Assembly (NCBI GenBank): GCA_016931775.1
Contig: JAFGEC010000184.1
Coordinates: 1-42,805 of the forward strand
DNA: 42,805 bases
Origin: Candidatus Zhuqueibacterota bacterium
GTDB lineage: Bacteria; Zhuqueibacterota; Zhuqueibacteria; Residuimicrobiales; JAFGEC01
Direction: 5' to 3'
In this document: positions 10,597 through 20,884 of the stretch, one piece after another
How the letters are laid out: each line of letters begins with the position of its first letter
Position numbering within the stretch: position 1 is the stretch's first letter
Position numbers and translations under genes: made by a program
Notes under the pieces: model-generated
Database searches by the model: none
What the model was told of the DNA's origin: nothing
What the model saw: the letters and a program-made list of their open reading frames with translations, nothing else

Positions 10597-10949
10597 GACC
10601 TCAAATTAATAAACTTAAATCTACAAATTACAAAGCCAAAAAACAAGTTAAATGTACACAGGAGTTCCACGAAAAGGTCTTTAGCGACAGGTTAAGACTG
10701 TAAATATCTTATATATAGAGGAGTGCGGCTCTTTGGAACGGCTTCGGCTGCCCCGCTTGTGCGAAAACGATTTTTCATGACGTTCACGGTCTTTTCCGGC
10801 CATTCGGACCGTTGTTACCTCACCAAAAGACGCGGGGTCCGCAGCGTTGGTGAAAAGGGAGGAGTCGGCCCAGGCAGTGCGTGAGCCGTAAATAACCATG
10901 AAAGTTACGCTTTCCTTCCCCCGGTTATTCACATATTACACCAACATTT

Positions 10950-11933
10950 TTACAAATGCAACTCTACCACATCCTTATCCTTGAGCACATAATCCCGGTT
11001 TACACGTTGACCCTCAAATTTTCCATGCCCCCACAATCGGGCGAATTTTAATCGTTCGGCAAAATCACGGTGTACCGTATTTGCAAAATCAAACACAGTG
11101 CTTCCCCGTCCCAATACAAATGGCTGGTGCATGTCCGCATCTTTGCCCGGCGGTTTGGAGTAAACCCGAATAATATTCAGCGTTAAAAATATCTCCTCCC
11201 TGAGACGGTCGATGGCTTCACCGGTTTGGGCCGAAACCGCGCTCATGGAAAATTTTTTCACATAGAGTTCTCTCACCACCTCCCAGTTGTCACGCGCGCC
11301 GGCCACATCCAGCTTTGTTCCCACAAGCCGCGTACATTTTTTTGCCACACTGGCCCAAAAGTCCTCCTTCGGCTTGTAGGCCACCAGATCGATTTTCGCG
11401 TCGGTGAGAACCTGAATACAATCCTCCAGCTTTTCCAGAACATCGTCCGCTGATAGATCCGCCACCAAAACAACGAGATCGGCGGAACGAATAATGGTCG
11501 GTACCCAATATTCCATATGCTCACTGCAAACCGGTGGCACATCCACCAGTTGTATCTGTATGTCTTCATACGTCATCATGACCGGATGGGGCATACGCGT
11601 TGAATAAGGATACGGTGCGACTTCAACCGGAGTACAACTCAAACCGGCCGCCAACTGCGATTTACCGCTGTTCGGCCCCCCAGCCAAAACAACCTGCCCC
11701 CCTCCCTCCTTTTCAACCCTGTAACTGAATCCCTTCTTTCTACCGGAATGCTGTATCTCTTCTCTTTGAGCGGCGATACGTTTTTTCAAATCGGCCTGCA
11801 TTTTCTCAGTTCCCTTGTGCTTTGGTATGGCCGACAACATTTTTTTCAATGCATCCAAGCGCTGGTGAGGTGTGGCTGCTTTGCGATATTCTTCTTCCGC
11901 ACGATAGTATTCAGGAGACAGATTGGCAGGCAT
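10950..11933 (-). CDS. DRG/Obg-like GTPase with C-terminal TGS domain
   Basis: P-loop GGPNSGKSQL, G3-like DVPP, GTKLD, C-terminal TGS (VFDFANTVHRDFAERLKFARLWG...GQRVNRDYVLKDKDVVELHL); AAGGAG RBS. Confidence 0.9.
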   Translation of the reverse strand: MPANLSPEYYRAEEEYRKAATPHQRLDALKKMLSAIPKHKGTEKMQADLKKRIAAQREEIQHSGRKKGFSYRVEKEGGGQVVLAGGPNSGKSQLAAGLSCTPVEVAPYPYSTRMPHPVMMTYEDIQIQLVDVPPVCSEHMEYWVPTIIRSADLVVLVADLSADDVLEKLEDCIQVLTDAKIDLVAYKPKEDFWASVAKKCTRLVGTKLDVAGARDNWEVVRELYVKKFSMSAVSAQTGEAIDRLREEIFLTLNIIRVYSKPPGKDADMHQPFVLGRGSTVFDFANTVHRDFAERLKFARLWGHGKFEGQRVNRDYVLKDKDVVELHL

Positions 11934-12014
11934 AATATCTCCTTTCGCTATAAAAAATTCGCGTTAAAAACCTTGTTTTTAACCTTGATTGTACAATTTT
12001 TAGTCCACTCCACT

Positions 12015-12911
12015 TTAACGATTCACCCGAAAATAAACCGTATCCGCGATGGCAGCACCAAACACGCCGATCCCGTCTCCCTCAAAATGGAATTTCGGCT
12101 CCCACAGGTTTCCGTCGATATCCCTTACATTACGATATGACAGGACGAAATCGGCAAAATTTTCATCAGCAGCATATAAAATGACGCGATAATCACCATA
12201 ATACCAGATATTCATCCAATTGATGTCCATATATGCCAGTTTGTCCTGTCCGGTTATCATTCGCTGCGATCTATACTTTAAATTCATCAATATATTTCGT
12301 TCTTGCACATCCTGCCATTTTAATCCCAAACTATTATCCTCAATAAAAGTAAATACAGAGGCATTCATAGCAATGATCGAACAAATATAAGTGTCCACAT
12401 CCGGTGATCGTTTGAATGCCAGTCGAAATTTTTCAACCTCGCCGCGTTTATTTTTCTGCCGGTAAATCTTTTCGCCCAAAATGGATGCCTCACGGTCGAT
12501 ATAAAATCCCTTTTGCGGGACTTGAGAAGTGCAGGAGGTGGACAGGTTCTCTCCATCAATCTCCGCTTGCACATCGAGACGGTATACTTTGCCGTACTCT
12601 ACAACCGGACGGCTGTCGGCGCTGGTGTAAGCATATTCACTGGCTCGAAACACCAGAGGATAATTTTTACCGGCAGCGACATCCATACAACTCACCCGGG
12701 CATTCGAAAGAAAAATGTCATTTAAATCTATTTCCGTATTGAGCGGATAATTACGCATAATCCGGATATTCTGTACAGGCCGCCCAGGAAACAGATAACC
12801 GTCCACGACAATTTTTGGTGCATACTGCTGCTCATCCACCTGCACAATAGTCTCTCCGCAGGCTATAAAAAAAATAAAAACAATTGTTATAAAACGCAAT
12901 CTTTTCATCAT
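12015..12911 (-). CDS. DUF4249-like lipoprotein
   Basis: Lipobox FFIACGE, PKIVVDGYLFPG start typical of DUF4249; immediately downstream of a TonB-dependent receptor. ATG 12911 preferred to TTG 12920. Confidence 0.8.
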   Translation of the reverse strand: MMKRLRFITIVFIFFIACGETIVQVDEQQYAPKIVVDGYLFPGRPVQNIRIMRNYPLNTEIDLNDIFLSNARVSCMDVAAGKNYPLVFRASEYAYTSADSRPVVEYGKVYRLDVQAEIDGENLSTSCTSQVPQKGFYIDREASILGEKIYRQKNKRGEVEKFRLAFKRSPDVDTYICSIIAMNASVFTFIEDNSLGLKWQDVQERNILMNLKYRSQRMITGQDKLAYMDINWMNIWYYGDYRVILYAADENFADFVLSYRNVRDIDGNLWEPKFHFEGDGIGVFGAAIADTVYFRVNR

Positions 12912-12916
12912 TTTTA

Positions 12917-15238
12917 TCAAAAAATTATCGTTAATCCGGCCGATGGCAAAATCGGCAGCATCGAAAAAGTATCAACATCCTGCAGAATTTTTCCATTTTC
13001 CAAATTATCCCTGTATTGAATAAACCACACATTTTTGCGGTCCGTCACATTATAAACCTGAACATAGGGCTGCAATAATATGCGACCCACCCGCCGGGAA
13101 TAGGTCAGGCTGAAATCCAGCCGGATATACGGCGGCAGCCGAAAGCCGTTGCGCTTGCCGGGATACAGCTCATAACCGCTGTAAAAATCCTGATCGGGCA
13201 GCGGCCGGACCACATAGACCGAACTGGTGGTGGTAATAGGCTGACCGGCGGCATAGACAAATCCTGCTCCCACCTGCCATTTATTTTTATATTGAACGGG
13301 ATTTTTTTTCAGAAAAAACCGTATACTGTTCCGTACGTCCATATTACAAACGATATTGATTGTCGCAAACCGGTCATGACGGGGTGCAAAACGTAATCCG
13401 CTGTTCACCGCATTAATTTTATAGCGTGTACGACTGATCGCACATGAAACCCAGCCGTTCACCACTCCCGAATCTTTGCGAAGTAAAACTTCGCCCCCGT
13501 AAGAAAAACCGGAACCGTTATGAAAAAGATGCCTTAAACGATTGTACTCAGGATGCCCCAGTGAATCGTAACCGGCGGGAAACTGGTTGATGAAAAAAAA
13601 CGGATCGTAAAAAAGCAAATTTCCATAATTTTTTAAATAACCTTCTACCTCCACCTCGAGTCCGGCAAATCGGCATTGCACCCCGGTGATAAAATGATCG
13701 GCCCGGGAGTTGTTATACTCACGGTTGGAAAGAGCCCAGATATCCGATACAAAAGTGCGGGGTACGCGGAACAAATATTGCCGATAGGATCCGGCGGCGG
13801 CTTTGAGACTCATAAAATCAAAAAGTTGATACTTGGCGCTGAACCGGGGCACGGGTTGCAAAAATACCTTCTCGTTACGAAATCGATTCAACCGGCAGCC
13901 TGCCTGTATTTCCAACCGCGGCGTCGGCTGCCAGACGGCCTGGCCGTACAATACATCGAACACGGCGTTTTGATCGATGTCAACGATTCCTGCGGGAAAC
14001 CGCGCATTATAGCGTGCGGTCAGGGTGGTATGCTCGCCGCCGGCTTGAAAAAGCAGCTTTTGCGTATAATAATACTCCAAAGCGAATTTTGCTGTGATAT
14101 CACTGATCCCGTTATCCTCTTGAAAATCCATGAACTTAAAATCAGAACCGAATCGGCTGTACACAACCCACAAATCACCATAAACAGTCGGATTCGGAAT
14201 AACGGTCCACTTGGCACTGGCAGTTCGGTTTCCCCAGTTATAAAGCAAATGTTCACGGGCTTCCGGATTTTCACCCACTACATAGTTCAGTTTATCGGAA
14301 CTATTGAAAAAACTGCATGTGAGCTTGTTGTTGTTATTTAAATCAATAAAGGCTTTCAGATGACCGTCCCAGAAGTAGTAATCGGGAATATTTTTTTCAC
14401 GCATGATCTTCAACCTGGCGATAGTCTCGTCAAAATAGGTACGCCGGAATGAACCGGAAAGCGAGCCAATAGAGCCCAGGGGCAACTGCATCGTCGTACG
14501 AGCCGATAATAAACTGACAGAGGTTGTATTTTTGACTTGTTTTCTGTTGCCATCCAGATTCGTCACGTTCAGTACGGAAGAGAGCCGCCCGCCATAATTT
14601 GCACCGAAGCCGCCCTTTGATATCCAAACATCCTTGATGGCGTCGGTATTAAAAACCGAAAACAGACCAAAAAAATGTTCGGGATTGTATATCTGAGCAC
14701 CATCCATGAGATATAAATTTTGATCCGGTGTACCGCCGCGTACGTATATCTCGGATGAATAATCCGAGACCGCAACAATTCCGGGCAGCCGGGTCAGGGT
14801 ACGGAGCAAATCCGATTCCAAAATTTGGGGGATTTTACCGATATGACGGGGCTTTATACTTATTTGTGAGACGGGTCTTTGATAGAGCGATTGGTCCGAT
14901 ACGGCGGAATCTGCGAGAACCGTAATCGCTTGTGTTTCCAGAGTTGTCGGCGCCAGCCGGATGTCAATTCTAGCCTGCTGCCGCTGACCAAGCTCCACTT
15001 TTTTCTGAAAAGTAAAATATCCGATAAAATGACACACCAGCAGGTATTGGGATGGAGGAACATCGGCAATAACAAAATAACCGCTGTTATTGGTGGCCGC
15101 TCCGAAACGAGTGTTTTGCAAAAACACATTGGCACCGGCGAGCCTCTCTCCAGTGCTGTCGTCGTATACGAATCCACTGATAACAGCGGCATTTAAAGTG
15201 CCGGCCAGAATGCCTGAAAAAATTAAAAATCGGATCAT
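12917..15238 (-). CDS. TonB-dependent receptor with CarboxypepD_reg-like N-terminal domain
   Basis: ISGFVYDDSTGERLAGANVFLQNTRFGAATNNSGYFVIADVPP, plug domain VRGGTPDQNLYLMDGAQIYNPEHFFGLFSVFNTDAIKDV, beta-barrel-like C-terminus. Confidence 0.95.
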   Translation of the reverse strand: MIRFLIFSGILAGTLNAAVISGFVYDDSTGERLAGANVFLQNTRFGAATNNSGYFVIADVPPSQYLLVCHFIGYFTFQKKVELGQRQQARIDIRLAPTTLETQAITVLADSAVSDQSLYQRPVSQISIKPRHIGKIPQILESDLLRTLTRLPGIVAVSDYSSEIYVRGGTPDQNLYLMDGAQIYNPEHFFGLFSVFNTDAIKDVWISKGGFGANYGGRLSSVLNVTNLDGNRKQVKNTTSVSLLSARTTMQLPLGSIGSLSGSFRRTYFDETIARLKIMREKNIPDYYFWDGHLKAFIDLNNNNKLTCSFFNSSDKLNYVVGENPEAREHLLYNWGNRTASAKWTVIPNPTVYGDLWVVYSRFGSDFKFMDFQEDNGISDITAKFALEYYYTQKLLFQAGGEHTTLTARYNARFPAGIVDIDQNAVFDVLYGQAVWQPTPRLEIQAGCRLNRFRNEKVFLQPVPRFSAKYQLFDFMSLKAAAGSYRQYLFRVPRTFVSDIWALSNREYNNSRADHFITGVQCRFAGLEVEVEGYLKNYGNLLFYDPFFFINQFPAGYDSLGHPEYNRLRHLFHNGSGFSYGGEVLLRKDSGVVNGWVSCAISRTRYKINAVNSGLRFAPRHDRFATINIVCNMDVRNSIRFFLKKNPVQYKNKWQVGAGFVYAAGQPITTTSSVYVVRPLPDQDFYSGYELYPGKRNGFRLPPYIRLDFSLTYSRRVGRILLQPYVQVYNVTDRKNVWFIQYRDNLENGKILQDVDTFSMLPILPSAGLTIIF

Positions 15239-15242
15239 GGGA

Positions 15243-17027
15243 TTATTCTAAATATCGAAAAGCTTCCTGCTGCCCCATTCTTCCGGCTTGTTTTAAATCG
15301 GAACGGGCGGCTTCCATATGACCTAGTTTCTGATACGTTATACCGCGCTGCAACCAGGCCTTTGAAAAAGTATTATCCAAAGCAATTGCCTGCGAAAAAT
15401 CCCGGATGGCCAAATCCAGCCGGTCGGTCATCCGATAAACCATACCGCGTTTAAAATACGAATCCGCTATACCGGGCTTGAGTTTCACGGCCCGGTCAAA
15501 ATCGTTTAATCCCGCCGTAAAATTTTTCAATTGAACATAAGCAACACCCCGGTTGGAGTAGGCCTCCATATAAAGAAAATCCATCTCGATCGATCTGTTA
15601 TAATCACATAGTGCAGAATCGGCTTTACCAAGCATCATTTTGATATTGCCGCGGTTCGTATATGCCCGGGCGTTGTCAGGTTCCAATTGGATAACTCTCT
15701 GCATGCTATACAACGCATCCTGTAATTGGCCTTTTTGAATTTGATCCATGCCCAAATTATTCCATGCCTCTGCAGCATTCGGGAATCGGGCGAGGGTATT
15801 TTTCCACAGAGTTTGACTGTCTCTCCAGACAAAACTTCGGTTCCAGGTTGCCCAGGATAAAATCAGTGCATATACGAGAAAAACCGTCACGACGGCAATT
15901 TTTTGCTTCGGCCACTTTTTCATGAGCGTGAAAAATCCGAATGCCAAAAGCACAAATACGGCAACGGAGGGTAAATAGCTGTAACGGTCAGCCATAACCG
16001 CATTGCCAACAGGTACAAGCTGAAGGACCAGCACAATATTGACAAGAAAAAACAGCGTGTTAAAAACAAAAAAACGTGTTTTGCGAACGGAATATAAAAC
16101 CGGAACGGTCAGGCCGGCAAATATAACCGGAAAAAAATAATAAAATAGAGGCAAGGATCCGTTTATCCTGTCAGGATAAGGATAAATGGCGGACAAAAAG
16201 ACAGGAGCGATCAATTTTAACAAATATTGAAAAAATCCGTAACCGGCGAATGCAATCCGCTCGATAAAACGAAACGAACCGCCCATAAAAAAAGCCTCTT
16301 TTGAAGACTGTGCCCATATAGCGACAAGGCCGAATATAAGGGCGAGCAGGAAAAACGGGACTTTTTCCCAAAGCACCTTTTTATCGGTTATCCGGCGTTT
16401 CCTGTAATAATCAACAAGCAACAGCGTAACGGCAAGTGGTGCTGCCATTGCTTTGGACAGCAGTGCCAAAAGGAATAAAAACAGAGCAAAAAACAAATAA
16501 CGTTTTTGACCCCGCAAATAGACCAGATAGGCGCACAGGGCAGCCAGGTAAAACATAACATACAGCACGTCCTTGCGTTCGGCAATCCATGCAACCGACT
16601 CCACATGCAGAGGATGGATGCCGAACAAGAGGGCTGCAAAAATAGCCGGTATCCCTTCGCCAAAGAGTAAAAAAACGAATAAAAAAACCAGCGCCGTATT
16701 GACAAGATGGATCAGTAAATTGGTCAGATGATATTGGTGTGGATCTGCAGCCGCAATCTGATAATCCAGCATATACGACAACATTGTCACGGGGTGGTAA
16801 TTACTGAGAACAAAGCTTGAAAATATCCGGCCGATATTTTCGGGATTTACGGTTCGGATGGCCGGATTATCCAACACATAAACGGGATCATCCCAATTGG
16901 TAAATTTGTTTTCCAACACCGGGTAATAGGCGGCCAAAGTAACCGAACAAATCAACAACACCCACCAAAAGTTCTTCTTTTTCTTTCTCTCGGATAAATT
17001 TTTCAGTGGATATTTTTTTTTACCCAT
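15243..17027 (-). CDS. Multi-pass membrane protein with C-terminal TPRs, TMTC/GT-C-like
   Basis: FTNWDDPVYVLDNPAI, YHPVTMLSYMLDY, GIHPLHVESVAWIAERKDVLY motifs of the TMTC-like family, many TM helices, then at least 4 TPR units. Confidence 0.85.
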   Translation of the reverse strand: MGKKKYPLKNLSERKKKKNFWWVLLICSVTLAAYYPVLENKFTNWDDPVYVLDNPAIRTVNPENIGRIFSSFVLSNYHPVTMLSYMLDYQIAAADPHQYHLTNLLIHLVNTALVFLFVFLLFGEGIPAIFAALLFGIHPLHVESVAWIAERKDVLYVMFYLAALCAYLVYLRGQKRYLFFALFLFLLALLSKAMAAPLAVTLLLVDYYRKRRITDKKVLWEKVPFFLLALIFGLVAIWAQSSKEAFFMGGSFRFIERIAFAGYGFFQYLLKLIAPVFLSAIYPYPDRINGSLPLFYYFFPVIFAGLTVPVLYSVRKTRFFVFNTLFFLVNIVLVLQLVPVGNAVMADRYSYLPSVAVFVLLAFGFFTLMKKWPKQKIAVVTVFLVYALILSWATWNRSFVWRDSQTLWKNTLARFPNAAEAWNNLGMDQIQKGQLQDALYSMQRVIQLEPDNARAYTNRGNIKMMLGKADSALCDYNRSIEMDFLYMEAYSNRGVAYVQLKNFTAGLNDFDRAVKLKPGIADSYFKRGMVYRMTDRLDLAIRDFSQAIALDNTFSKAWLQRGITYQKLGHMEAARSDLKQAGRMGQQEAFRYLE

Positions 17028-17076
17028 ATTGCCGCCTTATTCCGGCCAACCGCCAAGAGAAGGAACAATTAAAATT

Positions 17077-17808
17077 TTAATACTGGTCCGCCATAGACTT
17101 TTTGGCGTACCCTTGCGGAATTTTGAATACCTCGGCAGGTGCTTTTCCCTCCTTGCACTCCAACAATTCGGTTTCGGATTTCACGGTACTTCCCATAATA
17201 TGGCTGGTGCTTGTCGTCTTTACAGCGATACCTTTGACCTTTTCCATTTCCTTCATTGCCGATTTAAGAGCTTCCGCCATTCCGGGCATCATGGCCAAGG
17301 CGGCGGATTGTAATTTTGCGTAACTGTTAACATCAACCCCGATATCCTGAGTGGCCCATACTTCAATTTCAATCGGCCCCATCGCCGTGGTTAACTGTTG
17401 CAGATACTTTTGACAGTTCCAACTGCCGATTTTTTGCTTTTCGCCGGTTTCGGTCACCTTGACATCCAGTTTTGCCATATTTTTCATCATATCTTGAATT
17501 TCGGCATTCTGCTGTTCATTCTCGCCCATCATCTGGGCCCCGAAATCAAGAGGCATTTCCATATAAGTTTTTTGAAGGTGATTAATCACGATCATGAGTT
17601 TTTTATCGGTATCCATAATAAAGGAACTTTTTTCGCTGTCGCTTTTTATTTTTGAAGGCGTTATCCAAATACTTTGGGTTGCGTCTTCTGCAGGAACTTT
17701 TTGGCCCATCATTTCAAAGCCGTCGGTATGTTGTTTTTGTTTCATATAAACGTCGGCATTTACACTGCAAGCGGCAACCAGTAATACGATCAAAAAAATA
17801 CGTCTCAT
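17077..17808 (-). CDS. DUF4412-like periplasmic protein
   Basis: GGAGGAAGAAC RBS before ATG 17808; signal peptide MRRIFLIVLLVAACSVNA; WITPSKIKSDSEKSSFIMDTDKKLMIVINHLQKTYMEMP pattern. Confidence 0.75.
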   Translation of the reverse strand: MRRIFLIVLLVAACSVNADVYMKQKQHTDGFEMMGQKVPAEDATQSIWITPSKIKSDSEKSSFIMDTDKKLMIVINHLQKTYMEMPLDFGAQMMGENEQQNAEIQDMMKNMAKLDVKVTETGEKQKIGSWNCQKYLQQLTTAMGPIEIEVWATQDIGVDVNSYAKLQSAALAMMPGMAEALKSAMKEMEKVKGIAVKTTSTSHIMGSTVKSETELLECKEGKAPAEVFKIPQGYAKKSMADQY

Positions 17809-17936
17809 GTTCTTCCTCCATTCGTGATAAATTTTGTCCAAGTGGTCTGGATTCGTCAGTTAAACACGGTATAAAACCGCACAATGGCAAACCATCCGAA
17901 AAACGGTTTTTTGAGTACGAAGCTAATGTACACAAT

Positions 17937-19733
17937 TTATTTCAAAAACAACACCTTTTTTACAAGAGATTTACCTGCGGTTTCAAGTCTGAGAAAATAC
18001 ACTCCACCGGCGGGTATTCCTGCTTTTGAGAATTCAGGTGTCCAGCAAATACGATGGGCTCCTGGATTCTGAGTGACACCCTTAACCAGGGCCAGCATGA
18101 GGCGACCGCGGACGTCGTATATACTCACTGTCACGGTGGTAGTTTTCGGCAACACATACTCGAGCACAGTAGATGCATTAAACGGATTGGGATAAATACC
18201 GGCGACTAAAACATCATGTTCGGAAACGGTGTGACGCCGTCCTATACTAAGGGGATAGCCGTTTTGATACCGTTCGAAAGCCGGTAAAAGTGACTCCGTC
18301 GTTACATCCGGTCCCAGAACCGGCCAGTCACAATCTTTGAAAAAAGCCGGTTTTTCCTGCAGATAATAGGACGCCGGTATGTCATGATCCGCGATGTCAT
18401 TATCCCAGCGGATGGCATTATTGATCCAATTGCCATGGGCTAACGTGCCGTTCACGGAGGCATCGATATTTAACTGGTTGCCTGATTCAAAAACATTTCC
18501 GATAATATTCGTATTGGCTGAATGATCCAACACATCCAGGCCCTCATCGACAATTTTATTGCGTAAAAATGTATTTCCAGGCCCCATAGGACCCCAATAA
18601 TCGCCGACATCGATTTCCTGCACAATATTGGATTCAAACAGATTAAAATTGGCATAATGCCCGTGCAGTGAAATATCGCAGGGTAACCAGGTTCCTTCCG
18701 ATTGATTTTCACGGGAATAGTTATAAGCATAAACATTGCCGCTCGCACCTACGTGCACCATCATCGAGTGCCGGAGACGCTGGAAAATACTATTTTCAAC
18801 AAGATTATCCGTTGAATGTTGCCCACACTCAACACCATAACCGTGTCCGCCACCGCCGTAATCATGGGAATGATGAAAATAACTGTCACGGACTTCACAT
18901 CCGTAACTGGATGTAAAGTTGATATGAGAACGATAAGTGATATCGCTTTCGATATTTTGCACGCAGCAAAACGCGGCATTTTTAAACATCACGGTGTGGC
19001 CGTCACCGGCATCGAGCCGTGAAATGTAGAGATTTTTTAAACCGCCAAACGTAACAAAGCCCTGGGTGCGAATAACCGGATTGAGTTCGGGGCGGTAATC
19101 CAAATACAACGGTTTTTGCAAAAAAAGTGTATCGCCGCGGACATCCTGAACAATTCCGATCTGACCGACGGCATTCTGTGCCCAGGATTGATTCCACTCT
19201 TCATCGGTATACATAATATCCGGATCGTTATCCTGCTGAATCTCAAAAAATATACCGGGTTTAAAAGACATGGCGTCGGCAACGACCAATTTATCGGAAT
19301 CCTTATTTAATCCTGCCATCACGTCAATCCACTGGCCGCGTTGATATGTCATAAATTCGATGCACTGTTTTGCTTCACCGCCCAGATCAAAAAACAGTCG
19401 GCTTTTTTCAGCACCTTCACCGCTGAAAACAACGCTTTTGCCGGTGCTCAGTGATTTTTTGATTAAAAAGTCTCCTTTCGGAATCGAAACAATGCCACCC
19501 AAAGCCGGCAGGCTGTTAATGGCTTTTTCAAACGCCGGAAAATCATCGGAAACGCCGTCGCCGGCGGCACCGAACTCGTAAACATCCACAACAGCAGGAT
19601 CGTTCGGTAACGGCTCCGTAATACCCGGTATCCACTGTATACGCCGCTGCGGTGTTAAAATTTGCCCGAACCCGGCGCTGATCATCATCAAACTCGTCAT
19701 TGCCCAAATATAACAATATCGATGCATACCCAT
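17937..19733 (-). CDS. Secreted right-handed beta-helix protein (pectate lyase superfamily / Pectate_lyase_3-like) with C-terminal sorting domain
   Basis: VDVYEFGAAGDGVSDDFPAFEKAINSLPALGGIVSIPKGDF N-terminus, beta-helix rungs, C-terminus IYPNPFNASTVLEYVL...KKVLFLK. Confidence 0.88.
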   Translation of the reverse strand: MGMHRYCYIWAMTSLMMISAGFGQILTPQRRIQWIPGITEPLPNDPAVVDVYEFGAAGDGVSDDFPAFEKAINSLPALGGIVSIPKGDFLIKKSLSTGKSVVFSGEGAEKSRLFFDLGGEAKQCIEFMTYQRGQWIDVMAGLNKDSDKLVVADAMSFKPGIFFEIQQDNDPDIMYTDEEWNQSWAQNAVGQIGIVQDVRGDTLFLQKPLYLDYRPELNPVIRTQGFVTFGGLKNLYISRLDAGDGHTVMFKNAAFCCVQNIESDITYRSHINFTSSYGCEVRDSYFHHSHDYGGGGHGYGVECGQHSTDNLVENSIFQRLRHSMMVHVGASGNVYAYNYSRENQSEGTWLPCDISLHGHYANFNLFESNIVQEIDVGDYWGPMGPGNTFLRNKIVDEGLDVLDHSANTNIIGNVFESGNQLNIDASVNGTLAHGNWINNAIRWDNDIADHDIPASYYLQEKPAFFKDCDWPVLGPDVTTESLLPAFERYQNGYPLSIGRRHTVSEHDVLVAGIYPNPFNASTVLEYVLPKTTTVTVSIYDVRGRLMLALVKGVTQNPGAHRICWTPEFSKAGIPAGGVYFLRLETAGKSLVKKVLFLK

Positions 19734-19978
19734 CTCCCGTTTTTGCTTGCGGATTTTTCAGGGATTTATATATTAAGTATACTGTAAAACACACAATCAT
19801 GCAAATTAAAAAGTGTCCGTTTGCGAAAGTAATTGTGGCGATTTTGCGACAAAACACGGTTCAAGCAACAATGCATATAAAATTAAGTAAATAAAAACAA
19901 ATGCTTAACACAATCAGTATTTCGGCACAAATTTTGCACAGAATAATGGATACAAAAAACGAAAGGAGGAATATTTTT

Positions 19979-20374
19979 ATGAAGACATTCATTTCGGGTA
20001 CAGTGCTTTTGGTGCTATACCTCGGTTTTACAGCTTTTGCACAGGAATTGGAGCTCAAATTTAATGCCGCGGAAACTGAAAGTATGCTGTTCCTGTTTAA
20101 CCAGACGACTATTAAAGGATCTGACGTTGAGGTCTTGTTGCCCCTGAATAAAAAATTAAAAGACGGTTTGGAAAAAGCCCGGGTACTCGAAGACAAGGAA
20201 GAAGAACTTGTTTTGAAATTGACGCCCCAGGAGATCGGCATCTGTTTGAATATTATTAACAACGCAACATTCGAAGCCAGGTATGCAGAACTGGTTTTCG
20301 GCATGAAGAAAAAATTGCAGGCGCTTCAACCCGTTCAGGGCGGAATGATGCAAATGCCCGCTCCATCGAACTAG
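19979..20374 (+). CDS. Small secreted protein of unknown function (tandem paralog 1)
   Basis: AGGAGG RBS before ATG 19979; signal peptide; shares ETESMLFLFN.T.IKGSDVE and FEA.YAELV..MKKKLQ with the next gene. Confidence 0.8.
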   Translation: MKTFISGTVLLVLYLGFTAFAQELELKFNAAETESMLFLFNQTTIKGSDVEVLLPLNKKLKDGLEKARVLEDKEEELVLKLTPQEIGICLNIINNATFEARYAELVFGMKKKLQALQPVQGGMMQMPAPSN

Positions 20375-20400
20375 AACAAGGGTAAATACGGAGAAAACCG

Positions 20401-20781
20401 ATGTTAAAGAATATCATCTTCTGTTGTCTGGTTCTCGCTTTGTTTGCCGGTACGGTCAGAGGTTTTGCCGCCGTTTTAAAGTACGATCCCGTTGAAACGG
20501 AAAGCATGCTTTTTTTATTCAACAAAACCCCAATAAAAGGATCGGATGTCGAGTATTTTGCTCCCCTGCAGGTAAAATTGCGCAAGGCTCTTGAAAAAGC
20601 TCGTGCGGCCGGTGAAAATTCGGAAAAGGAAATCGAAATCGAACTGATGCCGAACGAGATATTGATCCTGATCCGGATTTTGGAAATGGCTGATTTTGAG
20701 GCCAAATACGCAGAGCTCGTTGCCAACATGAAGAAAAAATTACAAGATCTGGCGGATAAAAATCCGGCACCGATCCGGTAA
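20401..20781 (+). CDS. Small secreted protein of unknown function (tandem paralog 2)
   Basis: Signal peptide MLKNIIFCCLVLALFAGTVRGFA; paralogous to 19979..20374; 26-nt spacer. Confidence 0.8.
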   Translation: MLKNIIFCCLVLALFAGTVRGFAAVLKYDPVETESMLFLFNKTPIKGSDVEYFAPLQVKLRKALEKARAAGENSEKEIEIELMPNEILILIRILEMADFEAKYAELVANMKKKLQDLADKNPAPIR

Positions 20782-20884
20782 GTATTAATTCACGGAAAAT
20801 ATTTTATAACACTGCTAAAAACCGCCTACTTTAATCATTGACACAGAACATGCCTTAAAATATAAAATTTATAAAAATGCTTGA

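Noticed and set aside
13676-14341. 221-aa plus-strand ORF
   Set aside because: Fully antisense to the well-supported TonB receptor; composition reads as reverse-strand shadow and no domain is recognisable.
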